Source: Bacteroidales bacterium
Lineage (GTDB): Bacteria; Bacteroidota; Bacteroidia; Bacteroidales; UBA932
DNA: 64,000 nt
Direction of reading: 5' to 3'
Assembly (NCBI GenBank): GCA_017554305.1
Contig: JAFZIN010000028.1
Location: 1-64,000, forward strand
The notes below the pieces were generated by a model that did no database searches, was not told the origin of the DNA, and saw only the letters and a list, made by a program, of their open reading frames with translations. Positions within the stretch are counted from its first letter, which is position 1. Each line of letters begins with the position of its first letter. Both the position numbers and the translations under genes were made by a program. Of the stretch, positions 33,552 through 41,681 are shown piece after piece.

Positions 33552-34789
33552 AAAAGTTAGCTGCAGACCTTGCAATCACCCTGGAGGATGAGTTTGGTTT
33601 TCTAAGACCTCTCAAAAGACCTCTGATTACTGTAGATGAAGATGGCAAAATTCTGGAAATCAGACAGTACAATGAGGACGAACTCCACTCTTCAGATATT
33701 GAATATCACCCGGGAATTCTTGTTCCGGGTTTTGTAAACGCCCACTCTCATATTGAACTCTCTCACCTTAAGGGAGTATTCAAAGAGGGAACCGGAATGA
33801 GCGGCTTCATTAACCAGATTAATGAACTCCGAGAGAGCGTAGATGAGAATGGAAGAATGGAGGCCATGGAGAGAGAGTTTGAGAACCTCTCCCGCTCCGG
33901 TGTTGTAGCCGTCTCAGACATAAGCAATTGTGCAGAGAGTTTTGCTCTTAAGAAAAAATATCTCACCCTAAAGCATACATCTGAGAATTCACTCTTCCCG
34001 GTCTATTACAGAACCTTTGTGGAGTTGTTCGGTACAGAACCTGAGGATGCGGAAAAGACTCTTAACTACGGGCAAAAGATTGCAGATGAGGCCCTTGCTA
34101 TGGGACTGGATGCCGCTGTCACCCCGCACTCCGTGTATACTATGAGTCCTAAACTCCTGGAAATTACCGCGGAGCGTGCTCTTAAGAGCGGCTTCATCTC
34201 CTTCCATTCCCAGGAAAGTATGGAGGAGGATGAGATGATACGTACCGGAAGCGGCGCCCTCTCAGATAATTACAAGGGCCGCCACCTTTCCGTGCCGCCG
34301 GTTACGGGCACCTCATCACTGGAGTATTTTGTGGATAGACTCCTCACCTTTGCCAAACCAAAGATTGCGGGTAAGATAAACCTTGTGCACAACGTTACCT
34401 TAGACCGCCTCAGCATAGAGAAGGCCAACGCCAACTTGCTGGAGCCTTATTTTACGGTTTGCCCTCTCTCCAACATATTTATCCACAGAGAGTTGCCGCC
34501 GCTAAACAGAATGAGGCTCTATAACCTCACCATCTGTCTGGGTACAGATTCTCTCTCCTCAAACCACCTTCTGAATATGGTTGCGGAGATGAAATGCATT
34601 CAGGAAAACTTCCCGTATATTCACCTCTGTGAGATACTTACCTGGGCCTGCCTCAACGGTGCCAGGGCACTGGGAATTGATGGATGGTGCGGCTCCCTCA
34701 AAGTGGGTAAGAGGCCGGGAGTTGTGCTTTTGGAGAATGTTAAAGATTTCCGACTCACGGAGTTAAGTAAATCTCAAAGATTAGCGTAA
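33548..34789 (+). CDS. Amidohydrolase family protein
   Basis: A 413-residue metal-dependent hydrolase of the deaminase/chlorohydrolase branch. VPGFVNAHSHIELSHLKG holds the metal HxH; SFHSQESMEEDE, INLVHNVTLD and CLGTDSLSSNHLL hold the third His, fourth His and the Asp of the site. The branch includes adenosine, guanine, MTA/SAH and aminofutalosine deaminases; the substrate cannot be told here. It is coupled to DUF4296 upstream by a 4-bp overlap and followed 2 bp later by the radical SAM gene. Confidence 0.88.
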   Translation: MKKLAADLAITLEDEFGFLRPLKRPLITVDEDGKILEIRQYNEDELHSSDIEYHPGILVPGFVNAHSHIELSHLKGVFKEGTGMSGFINQINELRESVDENGRMEAMEREFENLSRSGVVAVSDISNCAESFALKKKYLTLKHTSENSLFPVYYRTFVELFGTEPEDAEKTLNYGQKIADEALAMGLDAAVTPHSVYTMSPKLLEITAERALKSGFISFHSQESMEEDEMIRTGSGALSDNYKGRHLSVPPVTGTSSLEYFVDRLLTFAKPKIAGKINLVHNVTLDRLSIEKANANLLEPYFTVCPLSNIFIHRELPPLNRMRLYNLTICLGTDSLSSNHLLNMVAEMKCIQENFPYIHLCEILTWACLNGARALGIDGWCGSLKVGKRPGVVLLENVKDFRLTELSKSQRLA

Positions 34790-34791
34790 TT

Positions 34792-35616
34792 ATGCCAACA
34801 CATCTGTTTGAATCAATAATAGTTGGACCCATCCACAGCAGAAGATTGGGAACATCTCTGGGAATAAATCTGCTTCCGCAAAGGGGAAAGGTCTGCAGTT
34901 TTGACTGCATTTACTGTGAGTGCGGATGGAACAAAGAGCATAAAACAGATAAGCAACTCCCAACGGAAAAGGATGTAAGAGAGCAGCTTACAAAGAGAGC
35001 CCAGGAGCTGGTTAAAGAGGGCGTTAAGGTAGATTCCATCACCTTCTCCGGTAACGGGGAGCCCACCATCCATCCGGAGTTTCCAAAGATTATAGATACC
35101 GTTCTTAAAATCAGGAACGAGTATCTTCCTTCTGCAAAAATTTCCGTTCTGAGCAACTCCTCCATGCTCTGGAAAGAGGGTGTAAGAGAGGCGCTTATGA
35201 AGATAGATAACCCTATCCTCAAGATAGATTCCACCATAGAGAAAGTAGTGCGTTGCATCAACCGCCCAAATGAAAGATACTCTTTGAAAGAGACCATAGA
35301 GAACCTTAAAAAGTTCAACGGCAATTTCATACTGCAGACAATGTTCCTTAAAGGCAGGGCGGAAGATCCTCTTACCGGAGAGATGGCAGAGCTGGATTGC
35401 ACAGAGAAAGAGCACGTTGCAGGATGGCTGGATTTGGTGAGGGCCTTAAAGCCGAGGCAGATTATGATGTACACATTAGACAGAGATACTCCGCTGCAAG
35501 GGTTGAAGAAGGTAACCATAGAGGAGATGAAACAGGTAGCCCAACCCCTTGCCGCCGAGGGCTTTAAGATAACCATTAACGGAGAGAAAATATGCGGACT
35601 GTTATACAGAGAGTAA
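34792..35616 (+). CDS. Radical SAM protein
   Basis: A 274-residue radical SAM enzyme. The cluster motif is CSFDCIYCECG (CxxxCxxC) near residue 38, preceded by VGPIHSRRLGTSLGINLLP, which matches the MoaA/NifB-like family often annotated as wybutosine-related or simply radical SAM. SFSGNGEPTIHPEF is the GGE-like motif. There is no second iron-sulfur SPASM domain. Its last 25 bp overlap the dtd start, so the two are likely coupled. Substrate unknown. Confidence 0.9.
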   Translation: MPTHLFESIIVGPIHSRRLGTSLGINLLPQRGKVCSFDCIYCECGWNKEHKTDKQLPTEKDVREQLTKRAQELVKEGVKVDSITFSGNGEPTIHPEFPKIIDTVLKIRNEYLPSAKISVLSNSSMLWKEGVREALMKIDNPILKIDSTIEKVVRCINRPNERYSLKETIENLKKFNGNFILQTMFLKGRAEDPLTGEMAELDCTEKEHVAGWLDLVRALKPRQIMMYTLDRDTPLQGLKKVTIEEMKQVAQPLAAEGFKITINGEKICGLLYRE

Positions 35617-36065
35617 AACATTGCAGTGTGACAATTGAGGGCAAGGTCCATTCCAGGATTGGGAAAGGGCTTATGGTTCTGCTGGGCATTGTAGATGATG
35701 ATACTCAGGAAGATATAGACTTTCTGGCAAAGAAGATTGTAAACCTAAGAGTCTTTGATGACTCCAACGGAGTAATGAACATTTCCGTTCAGGATGATAT
35801 GGGAGACATTATGGTCATAAGCCAGTTTACTTTGATGGCCCAGACCCTCAAGGGAAACCGTCCGTCCTACGTGAAGGCCGCCAGACCGGAGGTGGCAATC
35901 CCTCTGTATGAGAAGTTTATAGAAACTATCGGGAGCATGTTGAATTCCAACCCGGAGAAGCCAAAGAGAGAGATAGCAACCGGCGTTTTTGGTGCAGACA
36001 TGCAGGTGGAGCTCCTCAATGACGGCCCCGTTACCATCCTAATGGACAGCAAACGAAGAGAGTAA
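35592..36065 (+). CDS. dtd: D-aminoacyl-tRNA deacylase
   Basis: A 157-residue DTD that hydrolyses D-amino acids (and glycine mischarged on tRNA-Ala) from tRNA. The start MRTVIQRVKHCSV matches the family; the substrate-site motifs are VISQFTLMA and GNRPSYVKAARP. Length is normal. It overlaps the radical SAM gene by 25 bp and precedes deoC by 16 bp. One AACTATCGNGA copy lies in the sense strand at 35924-35934. Confidence 0.95.
   Translation: MRTVIQRVKHCSVTIEGKVHSRIGKGLMVLLGIVDDDTQEDIDFLAKKIVNLRVFDDSNGVMNISVQDDMGDIMVISQFTLMAQTLKGNRPSYVKAARPEVAIPLYEKFIETIGSMLNSNPEKPKREIATGVFGADMQVELLNDGPVTILMDSKRRE
35924..35934 (+). repeat. AACTATCGNGA motif, copy 4
   Basis: AACTATCGGGA followed by GCATG, sense strand of dtd, encoding part of ETIGSM. 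Confidence 0.7.
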
Positions 36066-36081
36066 TTAAATAAAAAACAAT

Positions 36082-36975
36082 ATGAAAGAGATTTTGGAAA
36101 AATACAACCTGCAGCTGGTAGCTGAAGAGGTTGAAAAAGAATTGGCAGAACTTAAGAAGAAAGCAGAGGGGAACATCAATGAAGAGAACCTCAAAATCTG
36201 CCTGGGGGCAATAGACCTCACATCATTGCATACCTCTGATACCCCGGAGTTTATAGCGGAGTTCACAAAGAAGGTGAACGGCTTTAAGGCCCTCTACCCT
36301 AACTACCCGCTCCCCGCATCAATTTGCGTTTATCCAAACTTTGCAAAGGTTGTAAAGGAGAACCTTAAGGAGCAGGGCGTTGGTATCACCACGGTTTCCG
36401 CCTGCTTCCCATCCTCTCAGAGTTTCCTGGATGTCAAAGTGCTAGAAACAGAGCACGCTGTAAAAGACGGTGCTACAGAGATTGATATTGTTCTGGCTCA
36501 CAACTCCTTTATGGACGGAAGATTTGACGAGTGCCGCAGTGAGATTGAGACCCTGCGCAAGGTAACTGAGGGAAAGCATCTGAAGGTTATTCTGGAGAGC
36601 GGCGCTCTGCAGACCTACGGACCTGATTTGCAGGCCGGTATAGAGAGAATAGCAGCGGCCTCACTTATGGCGCTTGAGTGCGGAGCAGACTTCATTAAGA
36701 CCTCCACCGGAAAGCAGGAGCCTTCCGCAACCCCTATTGCAGCGCTCGTTATGTGCAAGTGCCTGAAGGCCTTTATGGAGAAGACAGGAAAGCGCAGAGG
36801 CTTCAAGCCGGCCGGCGGCATCTCCACCTCTGCAGACGCAATCCTCTATCTGACAATAGTTAAGGAAACGCTTGGCGCAGCCGGCACCACCCCATCCTAT
36901 TTCCGTATAGGCGCCAGCTCGTTGGCAAACAAAATCTTAACATCTCTAAAGGGAGAAACCGTCAAGTATTATTAA
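36082..36975 (+). CDS. deoC: Deoxyribose-phosphate aldolase
   Basis: A 297-residue DERA that splits 2-deoxyribose-5-phosphate to glyceraldehyde-3-phosphate and acetaldehyde. Key segments: AIDLTSLHTSDT near the start of the barrel, EIDIVLAHNSF, LKVILESGALQ with the Schiff-base lysine in DFIKTSTGKQ, and KPAGGIST. The helical N-terminal 40 residues make it longer than E. coli DeoC. It ends the DUF4296-to-deoC run; the following 446 bp has no gene. Confidence 0.94.
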   Translation: MKEILEKYNLQLVAEEVEKELAELKKKAEGNINEENLKICLGAIDLTSLHTSDTPEFIAEFTKKVNGFKALYPNYPLPASICVYPNFAKVVKENLKEQGVGITTVSACFPSSQSFLDVKVLETEHAVKDGATEIDIVLAHNSFMDGRFDECRSEIETLRKVTEGKHLKVILESGALQTYGPDLQAGIERIAAASLMALECGADFIKTSTGKQEPSATPIAALVMCKCLKAFMEKTGKRRGFKPAGGISTSADAILYLTIVKETLGAAGTTPSYFRIGASSLANKILTSLKGETVKYY

Positions 36976-36976
36976 G

Positions 36977-37103
36977 GGTTTGGAGGGTATTCTCTCCCAA
37001 AGATTCCTCGCTTCGCTCGTCCCTCCCACTGCTAAAGCAGCGGGTCCCTCCCGCTTATAGTCGCGGGTGACTAAGAATCTTTCGGGAGAAATACCCCCAA
37101 ACC
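36977..37103. repeat. Large imperfect palindrome with internal hairpins
   Basis: Arms of about 29-30 bases, 36977-37006 and 37075-37103, pair in blocks: GGTTTGG/CCAAACC, GGGTAT/ATACCC, a CTCCC section and AAAGATTC/GAATCTTT. The 68-bp interior has two further hairpins, CTGCT-AA-AGCAG (37029-37040) and CCCGC/GCGGG (37050-37067). It begins one base after the deoC stop. It could be a 3'-UTR structure, a small RNA or a MITE-like element. No T-run follows, so it is not an ordinary terminator. Confidence 0.6.
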
Positions 37104-37369
37104 ACAAATCATCCTGACTATAAACCATTTAAGATAAAATCGTTCCCTTCGATTAAAGGTAGGCCCTTAATAATAAGGCACGTAAGTGCCCTGTGCTGAA
37201 AGCACAGCATTACCCCTAGAGGGGTGTTGACTGTGTCAACGGGGTGAGAAAGGTTTGGCTTTGGCAAAGCCAAAGCTCATGAACGGGTGGTTCGGTTTAC
37301 CGAACCGGGATGAAGCGACGCGTTAGCGGAGCGGAAGGCGAAAGGAGTAGGGCATCCAATCTTTACATA
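37104..37369. other. Gene-free stretch between deoC and pheT
   Basis: With the large palindrome before it, this makes 446 bp without a gene between convergent deoC and pheT. It holds the hairpin array 37165-37306 and a purine-rich tail (37307-37355) with GCG/CGC-rich short words; no open frame with family features was seen. Confidence 0.5.
37165..37306. repeat. Tandem array of seven short hairpins (CCCC-TAGA-GGGG family, copy 2)
   Basis: In order: CCTTA-ATAA-TAAGG (37165-37178), GGCAC-GTAA-GTGCC (37177-37190), CTGTGCT-GAA-AGCACAG (37191-37207), ACCCC-TAGA-GGGGT (37212-37225), GTTGAC-TGT-GTCAAC (37226-37240), TTTGGCTTT-GGC-AAAGCCAAA (37254-37274), GGTTCGGT-TT-ACCGAACC (37289-37306). All stems are perfect with loops of 2-4 bases. 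GGGGTGA at 37241-37247 also follows the core in copy 1. Confidence 0.8.
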
Positions 37370-37397
37370 AAAAAAGGCAGGTTTTAGCCTGCCTAAA
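37370..37397 (-). terminator. Terminator after pheT
   Basis: AGGCAGG and CCTGCCT pair around a short loop; on the minus strand the hairpin is followed by TTTTTTT, 25 bp after the pheT stop. Confidence 0.9.
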
Positions 37398-37421
37398 ATA
37401 TTGGTATGCGACGCTTATGAG

Positions 37422-39893
37422 TTAGCGCAATTCCGCACCGAATTTTTCTCTGAAAATTCTCAATAGCTTCTCCATTATTGCGTCCACGGCCTTGTCTGTA
37501 AGGGTCTTATCCGGGTCCTGGAGGTGGAAGCTGATGGCGTATTGCTTCTTGCCCTGAGGGATCTTGTCTCCCGTGTAGACATCAAAGAGAACAACGTTGG
37601 TGAGGAGTTTCTTCTCTGCCTGGTATGCGGCGTTGCGGAGTTCCGCAAAGGAAACTTTGTAGTCCAAAAGCAGTGCAAGGTCTCTCTTAACCTCCGGGAA
37701 GCGAGGCAGTTCCGTAAACTTAACGGAGTTCTTCTTAACCTTTGCCAGCAGAACATCCCAGGAGAACTCTGCTGCATAAACCTTCTGCTTAATACCAAAC
37801 TGTTTGGTAAGACGCTGGCTTACGGTTCCCATAACTACAATCTCCTTACCGTTTGAACGGAGTTTGTAGGAGAGTCCGTCTGAGAAGATATCTGAAGGAG
37901 CGCCCTCATAATCAAGGTCTTTGAGCTCTATACCGTAGCTTTTGAGAAGAAGTTCTACATACCCTTTAAGAGAGAAATAATCTCCGCTTACTGTCTTGTT
38001 TCTCCAGCCTTTAAGCCCCTCTCCGGTAACAAAGAGTGAGAGTTTTGGACGCTCTGTGTAAGCCTTAAGAGTGCTTCTCTCCTCATCTGTCTTTTTGTAC
38101 TCAGGGTTAAAGCTGTAAACATTACCCATCTCATAGAGTTTGAGCTGAGTAACCTGGCGGTTAATATTGTATGCAACAACCTCCAAACCGTTGAACAGCA
38201 GGGTCTGACGCATAGCGTTAAGATCTGAACTCAGAGGGTTGCAAATCATAACACAGTTAGTCTGCGGGTATGTCTTGAGGTTCTCATAATAAGCGCTCCT
38301 GGTAAGAGAGTTGTTCATCATCTCCATAAAGCCGTTGGCCGTAAGGGTCTGGCAGGCACTCTCTCTAATCTTCTCAGGATCAGGATGTGCGGTAATGTTA
38401 ACTGAGCACTTCATGCTCTGAGGCAGCGGAACGTTGTTGTATCCGTAAATTCTCAGAACATCCTCCACAACATCACACTCTCTGTAAACGTCTACCCTGT
38501 AGGTTGGTACCTTAACTGTGCAACCCGTCTCCGTGCGGTTAACGAACTCCATTTCCAGTGAGGTGAGAATCTGCTCAATCTTCTCCTTGCCAAGTTTGCA
38601 GCCCATCAGAGACTCCATACGGCCATAATCCAACTCCACAACCTTCTTCTCTATAGGTTTGGAAATCACATCCTTAACCTCTCCTACAATCTCTCCTCCG
38701 GCAAGTTCCTGAACCAGCAGCGCTGCTCTTCTTAATGCGTATGGAACCATATTTGGGTCACATCCCCTCTCAAAGCGGAAAGATGCCTCTGTCTTAAGGG
38801 TATGACGCTTGGATGTCTTTCTAACTAGAACCGGGTTAAAGTACGCACTCTCAAGGAATACGGAGGTTGTGGAATCACTTACGCCGCTCTCCTGTCCGCC
38901 GAATACTCCGGCAATGCACATAGGCTCACTCTCATTGCAGATCATAAGGTCTGTTGCTGCAAGCTCTCTTTCAACACCGTCCAGCGTAGTGAACTTTGTT
39001 CCCTCCTTGCAGAAATCCACAACAATTTTGTTGCCCTTAATCTTCTCAACGTCAAAGGCGTGCAGAGGGTTACCGGTTTCAATAAGAATGAAGTTGGTAA
39101 TATCTACAATGTTATTTATTGGACGGAATCCTACAGATAGAAGCTTTTTCTTCATCCACTCCGGAGACTCCTTAACCTTAACTCCCTTAATGGTAACTCC
39201 GCTGTAACGAGGTGCTCCGTCTGGCTGATTTACAACAACTTCCACAGCCTCAGCAGAAGGCTTGCCCTCTTTGAACGCCTCAATAGAAGGAGTTGTAAGT
39301 TCTCCGCCCAGGTTGTTCAGTTTAAGCCAGGCAGATAAATCTCTTGCAACGCCAATAAATGATGCAGCGTCTATTCTGTTAGGAGTGAGGCCAATAGTGT
39401 AAACGGTATCACACTTTAGGTTGAAGTAATCCTTTGCAGGTGTTCCAACTTTTGTCTCAGCAGGAAGCACCATAATACCGGCGTGGTCTGTACCAACTCC
39501 CAGCTCATCTTCTGCGCAAAGCATTCCAAATGACTCAACTCCGCGGATTTTAGATCTCTTAATCTTTACATCCTCTCCGCCAATTACAAGTTTGGTATTG
39601 AGGGTGGCCAACAAAACTTTCTGACCTTTAGCAACATTAGGAGCACCGCACACAACCTGCAGCAGTTCTCCCTCTCCGGTGTTAACCTTTGTTACGTGGA
39701 GGTGGTCTGAGTTTGGATGCGGTTCGCACTCCACAACCTCAGCAACAATAACTCCTGCCAATCCGCCGGGAATCTCCTCAACAACATCCTGATGCTCAAC
39801 CTCCAGGCCTATGTTAGTTAAAGCGGAAGCAACCTCGTCTGGATTGAGGTCAAACTTCACGTACTCTTTTAGCCAATTGTAAGAAATATCCAT
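37422..39893 (-). CDS. pheT: Phenylalanyl-tRNA synthetase beta subunit
   Basis: An 823-residue beta chain. Domains in order: tRNA-binding EMAP/OB fold (VIVAEVVECEPHPNSDHL, residues 48-150), B3/B4 editing domain, B5 (EVKDVISK... through YRVDVYRECDVVEDVLRIYGYNN, in parts), the inactive catalytic-like core, and the C-terminal FDX-ACB anticodon domain (PRFPEVKRDLALLLDY). It pairs with PheS, not in the window. It follows ftsY by 11 bp and ends at a strong terminator. Confidence 0.97.
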   Translation of the reverse strand: MDISYNWLKEYVKFDLNPDEVASALTNIGLEVEHQDVVEEIPGGLAGVIVAEVVECEPHPNSDHLHVTKVNTGEGELLQVVCGAPNVAKGQKVLLATLNTKLVIGGEDVKIKRSKIRGVESFGMLCAEDELGVGTDHAGIMVLPAETKVGTPAKDYFNLKCDTVYTIGLTPNRIDAASFIGVARDLSAWLKLNNLGGELTTPSIEAFKEGKPSAEAVEVVVNQPDGAPRYSGVTIKGVKVKESPEWMKKKLLSVGFRPINNIVDITNFILIETGNPLHAFDVEKIKGNKIVVDFCKEGTKFTTLDGVERELAATDLMICNESEPMCIAGVFGGQESGVSDSTTSVFLESAYFNPVLVRKTSKRHTLKTEASFRFERGCDPNMVPYALRRAALLVQELAGGEIVGEVKDVISKPIEKKVVELDYGRMESLMGCKLGKEKIEQILTSLEMEFVNRTETGCTVKVPTYRVDVYRECDVVEDVLRIYGYNNVPLPQSMKCSVNITAHPDPEKIRESACQTLTANGFMEMMNNSLTRSAYYENLKTYPQTNCVMICNPLSSDLNAMRQTLLFNGLEVVAYNINRQVTQLKLYEMGNVYSFNPEYKKTDEERSTLKAYTERPKLSLFVTGEGLKGWRNKTVSGDYFSLKGYVELLLKSYGIELKDLDYEGAPSDIFSDGLSYKLRSNGKEIVVMGTVSQRLTKQFGIKQKVYAAEFSWDVLLAKVKKNSVKFTELPRFPEVKRDLALLLDYKVSFAELRNAAYQAEKKLLTNVVLFDVYTGDKIPQGKKQYAISFHLQDPDKTLTDKAVDAIMEKLLRIFREKFGAELR

Positions 39894-39904
39894 ATTTACT
39901 CTTT

Positions 39905-40900
39905 TTAATTTTTTTCCTCTTTAAACAACGCCTCCACAAAATCCTCTCTGCTAAAGACTTTGAGCTGGTCTACCTGCTCACCCACTCCAATAAACTTAAC
40001 CGGAATATTGAACTGGTCTGCAATGCCAATAACCACTCCGCCCTTGGCAGAACCGTCCAACTTTGTGATAGCCAGCGAGGTAACCTGAGTGGCCTTGGAA
40101 AATTCCTTGGCCTGGTTGAAGGCGTTCTGCCCTGTAGAACCGTCAAGTACCAACATCACATCGTGAGGAGCATCAGGTACCACCTTAGCCATAACGTTCT
40201 TAATTTTAGTGAGTTCGTTCATAAGACCCACCTTGTTCTGAAGTCTTCCGGCAGTATCTATGAGCACCACGTCCACTCCCTTTGCAGCGGCAGAAGAGAC
40301 AGTATCGTATGCAACTGCAGCGGGATCTGCACCCATCTGCTGCTTAACTATCTCAACACCAGCCCTCTGTGCCCATATATCCAGCTGCTCAACTGCGGCG
40401 GCACGGAAGGTATCTGCAGCACCAATCATCACCCTCTTGCCATTCTTTTTTAATAATGATGCTATCTTCCCGATAGTTGTAGTCTTCCCAACTCCGTTAA
40501 CACCCACAACCATAATCACATACGGCTTCCTGGAGAAATCAAACAAAACACTGTTGTCCTTAAATGCATTCTCCACCAGCTCTTCATCAGAAACACCGCT
40601 TGTGGAGGAGGCGGATAGCATATCTGAAATCTCCTCCTTAAGAATCTCCATCACCTTCTCTGTGGAGAGATTCTTCTCTTTTTCAACTCTTTGCTGGAGT
40701 CTCTCTATGATTTTGGTTGTAGTTGCAATGCCCACATCGGAAGTAATGAGCGCCTCCTCAATATCTTCCAACACATCCTCATCCACACTGGCCTTTCCCA
40801 TAACAGCTCTTGCTATTCTGGAGAAGAAACCTCTTCTTGTGGAGGAGAGCCCCAAATCCAGGGCAGAATCAGATTTTTTCTTTCTAGAGAAAATTCCCAT
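39905..40900 (-). CDS. ftsY: Signal recognition particle receptor FtsY
   Basis: A 331-residue SRP GTPase that receives ribosome-SRP complexes at the membrane. The basic N-terminus MGIFSRKKKSD replaces the long acidic A domain of E. coli. GTPase motifs: GVNGVGKTTTIGKIA (G1), DTFRAAAVEQL, VLIDTAGRLQNK, and TKLDGSAKGG (G4). It probably shares a transcript with pheT. A minus-strand TATATTTG at 40922-40929 lies 21 bp upstream of the start. Confidence 0.96.
   Translation of the reverse strand: MGIFSRKKKSDSALDLGLSSTRRGFFSRIARAVMGKASVDEDVLEDIEEALITSDVGIATTTKIIERLQQRVEKEKNLSTEKVMEILKEEISDMLSASSTSGVSDEELVENAFKDNSVLFDFSRKPYVIMVVGVNGVGKTTTIGKIASLLKKNGKRVMIGAADTFRAAAVEQLDIWAQRAGVEIVKQQMGADPAAVAYDTVSSAAAKGVDVVLIDTAGRLQNKVGLMNELTKIKNVMAKVVPDAPHDVMLVLDGSTGQNAFNQAKEFSKATQVTSLAITKLDGSAKGGVVIGIADQFNIPVKFIGVGEQVDQLKVFSREDFVEALFKEEKN
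40468..40478 (-). repeat. AACTATCGNGA motif, copy 5
   Basis: AACTATCGGGA followed by AGATAGC, sense strand of ftsY, inside the codons for TTIGKI next to the G1 loop. Confidence 0.7.
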
Positions 40901-40935
40901 ATCACGCTCAAAATAAGGTTACAAATATAAACAAA

Positions 40936-40966
40936 AAAGACTTCAGGAGCAATCCCTGAAGTCTTT
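40936..40966 (-). terminator. Terminator after the rpmB-rpmG-DUF4295 operon
   Basis: AAAGACTTCAGG and CCTGAAGTCTTT form a perfect 12-bp stem; on the minus strand TTT continues past the stem. It separates this operon from the ftsY start. Confidence 0.9.
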
Positions 40967-40989
40967 GATAATTGTCCGAAAAAAGGAAA

Positions 40990-41157
40990 CTAATTCTTCT
41001 TGCCTGCGAGGAACTCTTTCTCCTGTCCTACAGGAACTACAGCCTCCTCAAAATAGTAAGAACCAGTCTTCTTGGATCTAACCATACGGATACATTTAAC
41101 AACATTCTTATTTGCTGATTTATCACCGGCGAACGTTGCAACCGCTTTCTTTGCCAT
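40990..41157 (-). CDS. DUF4295 small basic protein
   Basis: A 55-residue protein beginning MAKKAVATFAGDKSANKNVV and ending FLAGKKN, short and basic. It directly follows rpmG (17 bp) in the order L28-L33-DUF4295 that is characteristic of Bacteroidota. The location suggests a ribosome-associated role, which is not demonstrated. Confidence 0.9.
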   Translation of the reverse strand: MAKKAVATFAGDKSANKNVVKCIRMVRSKKTGSYYFEEAVVPVGQEKEFLAGKKN

Positions 41158-41174
41158 AATCTAAAAGTTTTTAA

Positions 41175-41357
41175 TTATTTAACTTCTCTGTGAAGCGTAA
41201 CCTTCTTAAGATAAGGGTTGTATTTCTTACGCTCCAAGCGCTGGTTTGTATTCTTCTTGTTCTTAGTTGTAATGTAGCGGCTCATACCAGGAACACCGCT
41301 AGCTCTCTGCTCAGTGCACTCAAGGATAACCTGAACTCTGTTTTCTTTCTTAGCCAT
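41175..41357 (-). CDS. rpmG: 50S ribosomal protein L33
   Basis: A 60-residue L33 ([41 protein letters not shown]). It has no zinc-binding CxxC pairs, so it is the zinc-free form. It lies between rpmB and DUF4295 in one operon. Confidence 0.96.
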   Translation of the reverse strand: MAKKENRVQVILECTEQRASGVPGMSRYITTKNKKNTNQRLERKKYNPYLKKVTLHREVK

Positions 41358-41368
41358 AGTATACCTCC

Positions 41369-41611
41369 TTAAATGATATTTACATATCCATTATCCATAG
41401 CCTTTTTGAGCTCAGCCTCAAGGCCGTTCTTGTTGATGTTGCGCATTCCGGCAGCGCTAACCTTAAGAGTAACAAATCTTTTCTCGCTCTCCAGCCAGAA
41501 TCTCTTCTCTCTCAAATTTACAGCAAACTCACGTTTGGTGCGTCTCTTTGAGTGAGATACATTGTTACCAATCATTCTCTTTTTACCTGTAATTTGACAA
41601 ACCCTTGCCAT
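41369..41611 (-). CDS. rpmB: 50S ribosomal protein L28
   Basis: An 80-residue L28: [20 protein letters not shown] and the central [18 protein letters not shown] (in part) fit the family. One Cys remains near the start. It is the first gene of the L28-L33-DUF4295 operon. A loosely matching promoter (TTTG, 20 bp, CATATTTG) lies upstream on the minus strand. Confidence 0.96.
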   Translation of the reverse strand: MARVCQITGKKRMIGNNVSHSKRRTKREFAVNLREKRFWLESEKRFVTLKVSAAGMRNINKNGLEAELKKAMDNGYVNII

Positions 41612-41681
41612 AACTATTTAATTTTTTAATATTTTTCAAAATCGGGCTGCAAATATGGGATATTTTTTTCTAAATCCCAAA

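Noticed and set aside
37104..37160. Possible CRISPR leader or array in the deoC-pheT spacer
   Set aside because: The repeats are hairpins with different sequences and no regular spacers; no cas gene is present.
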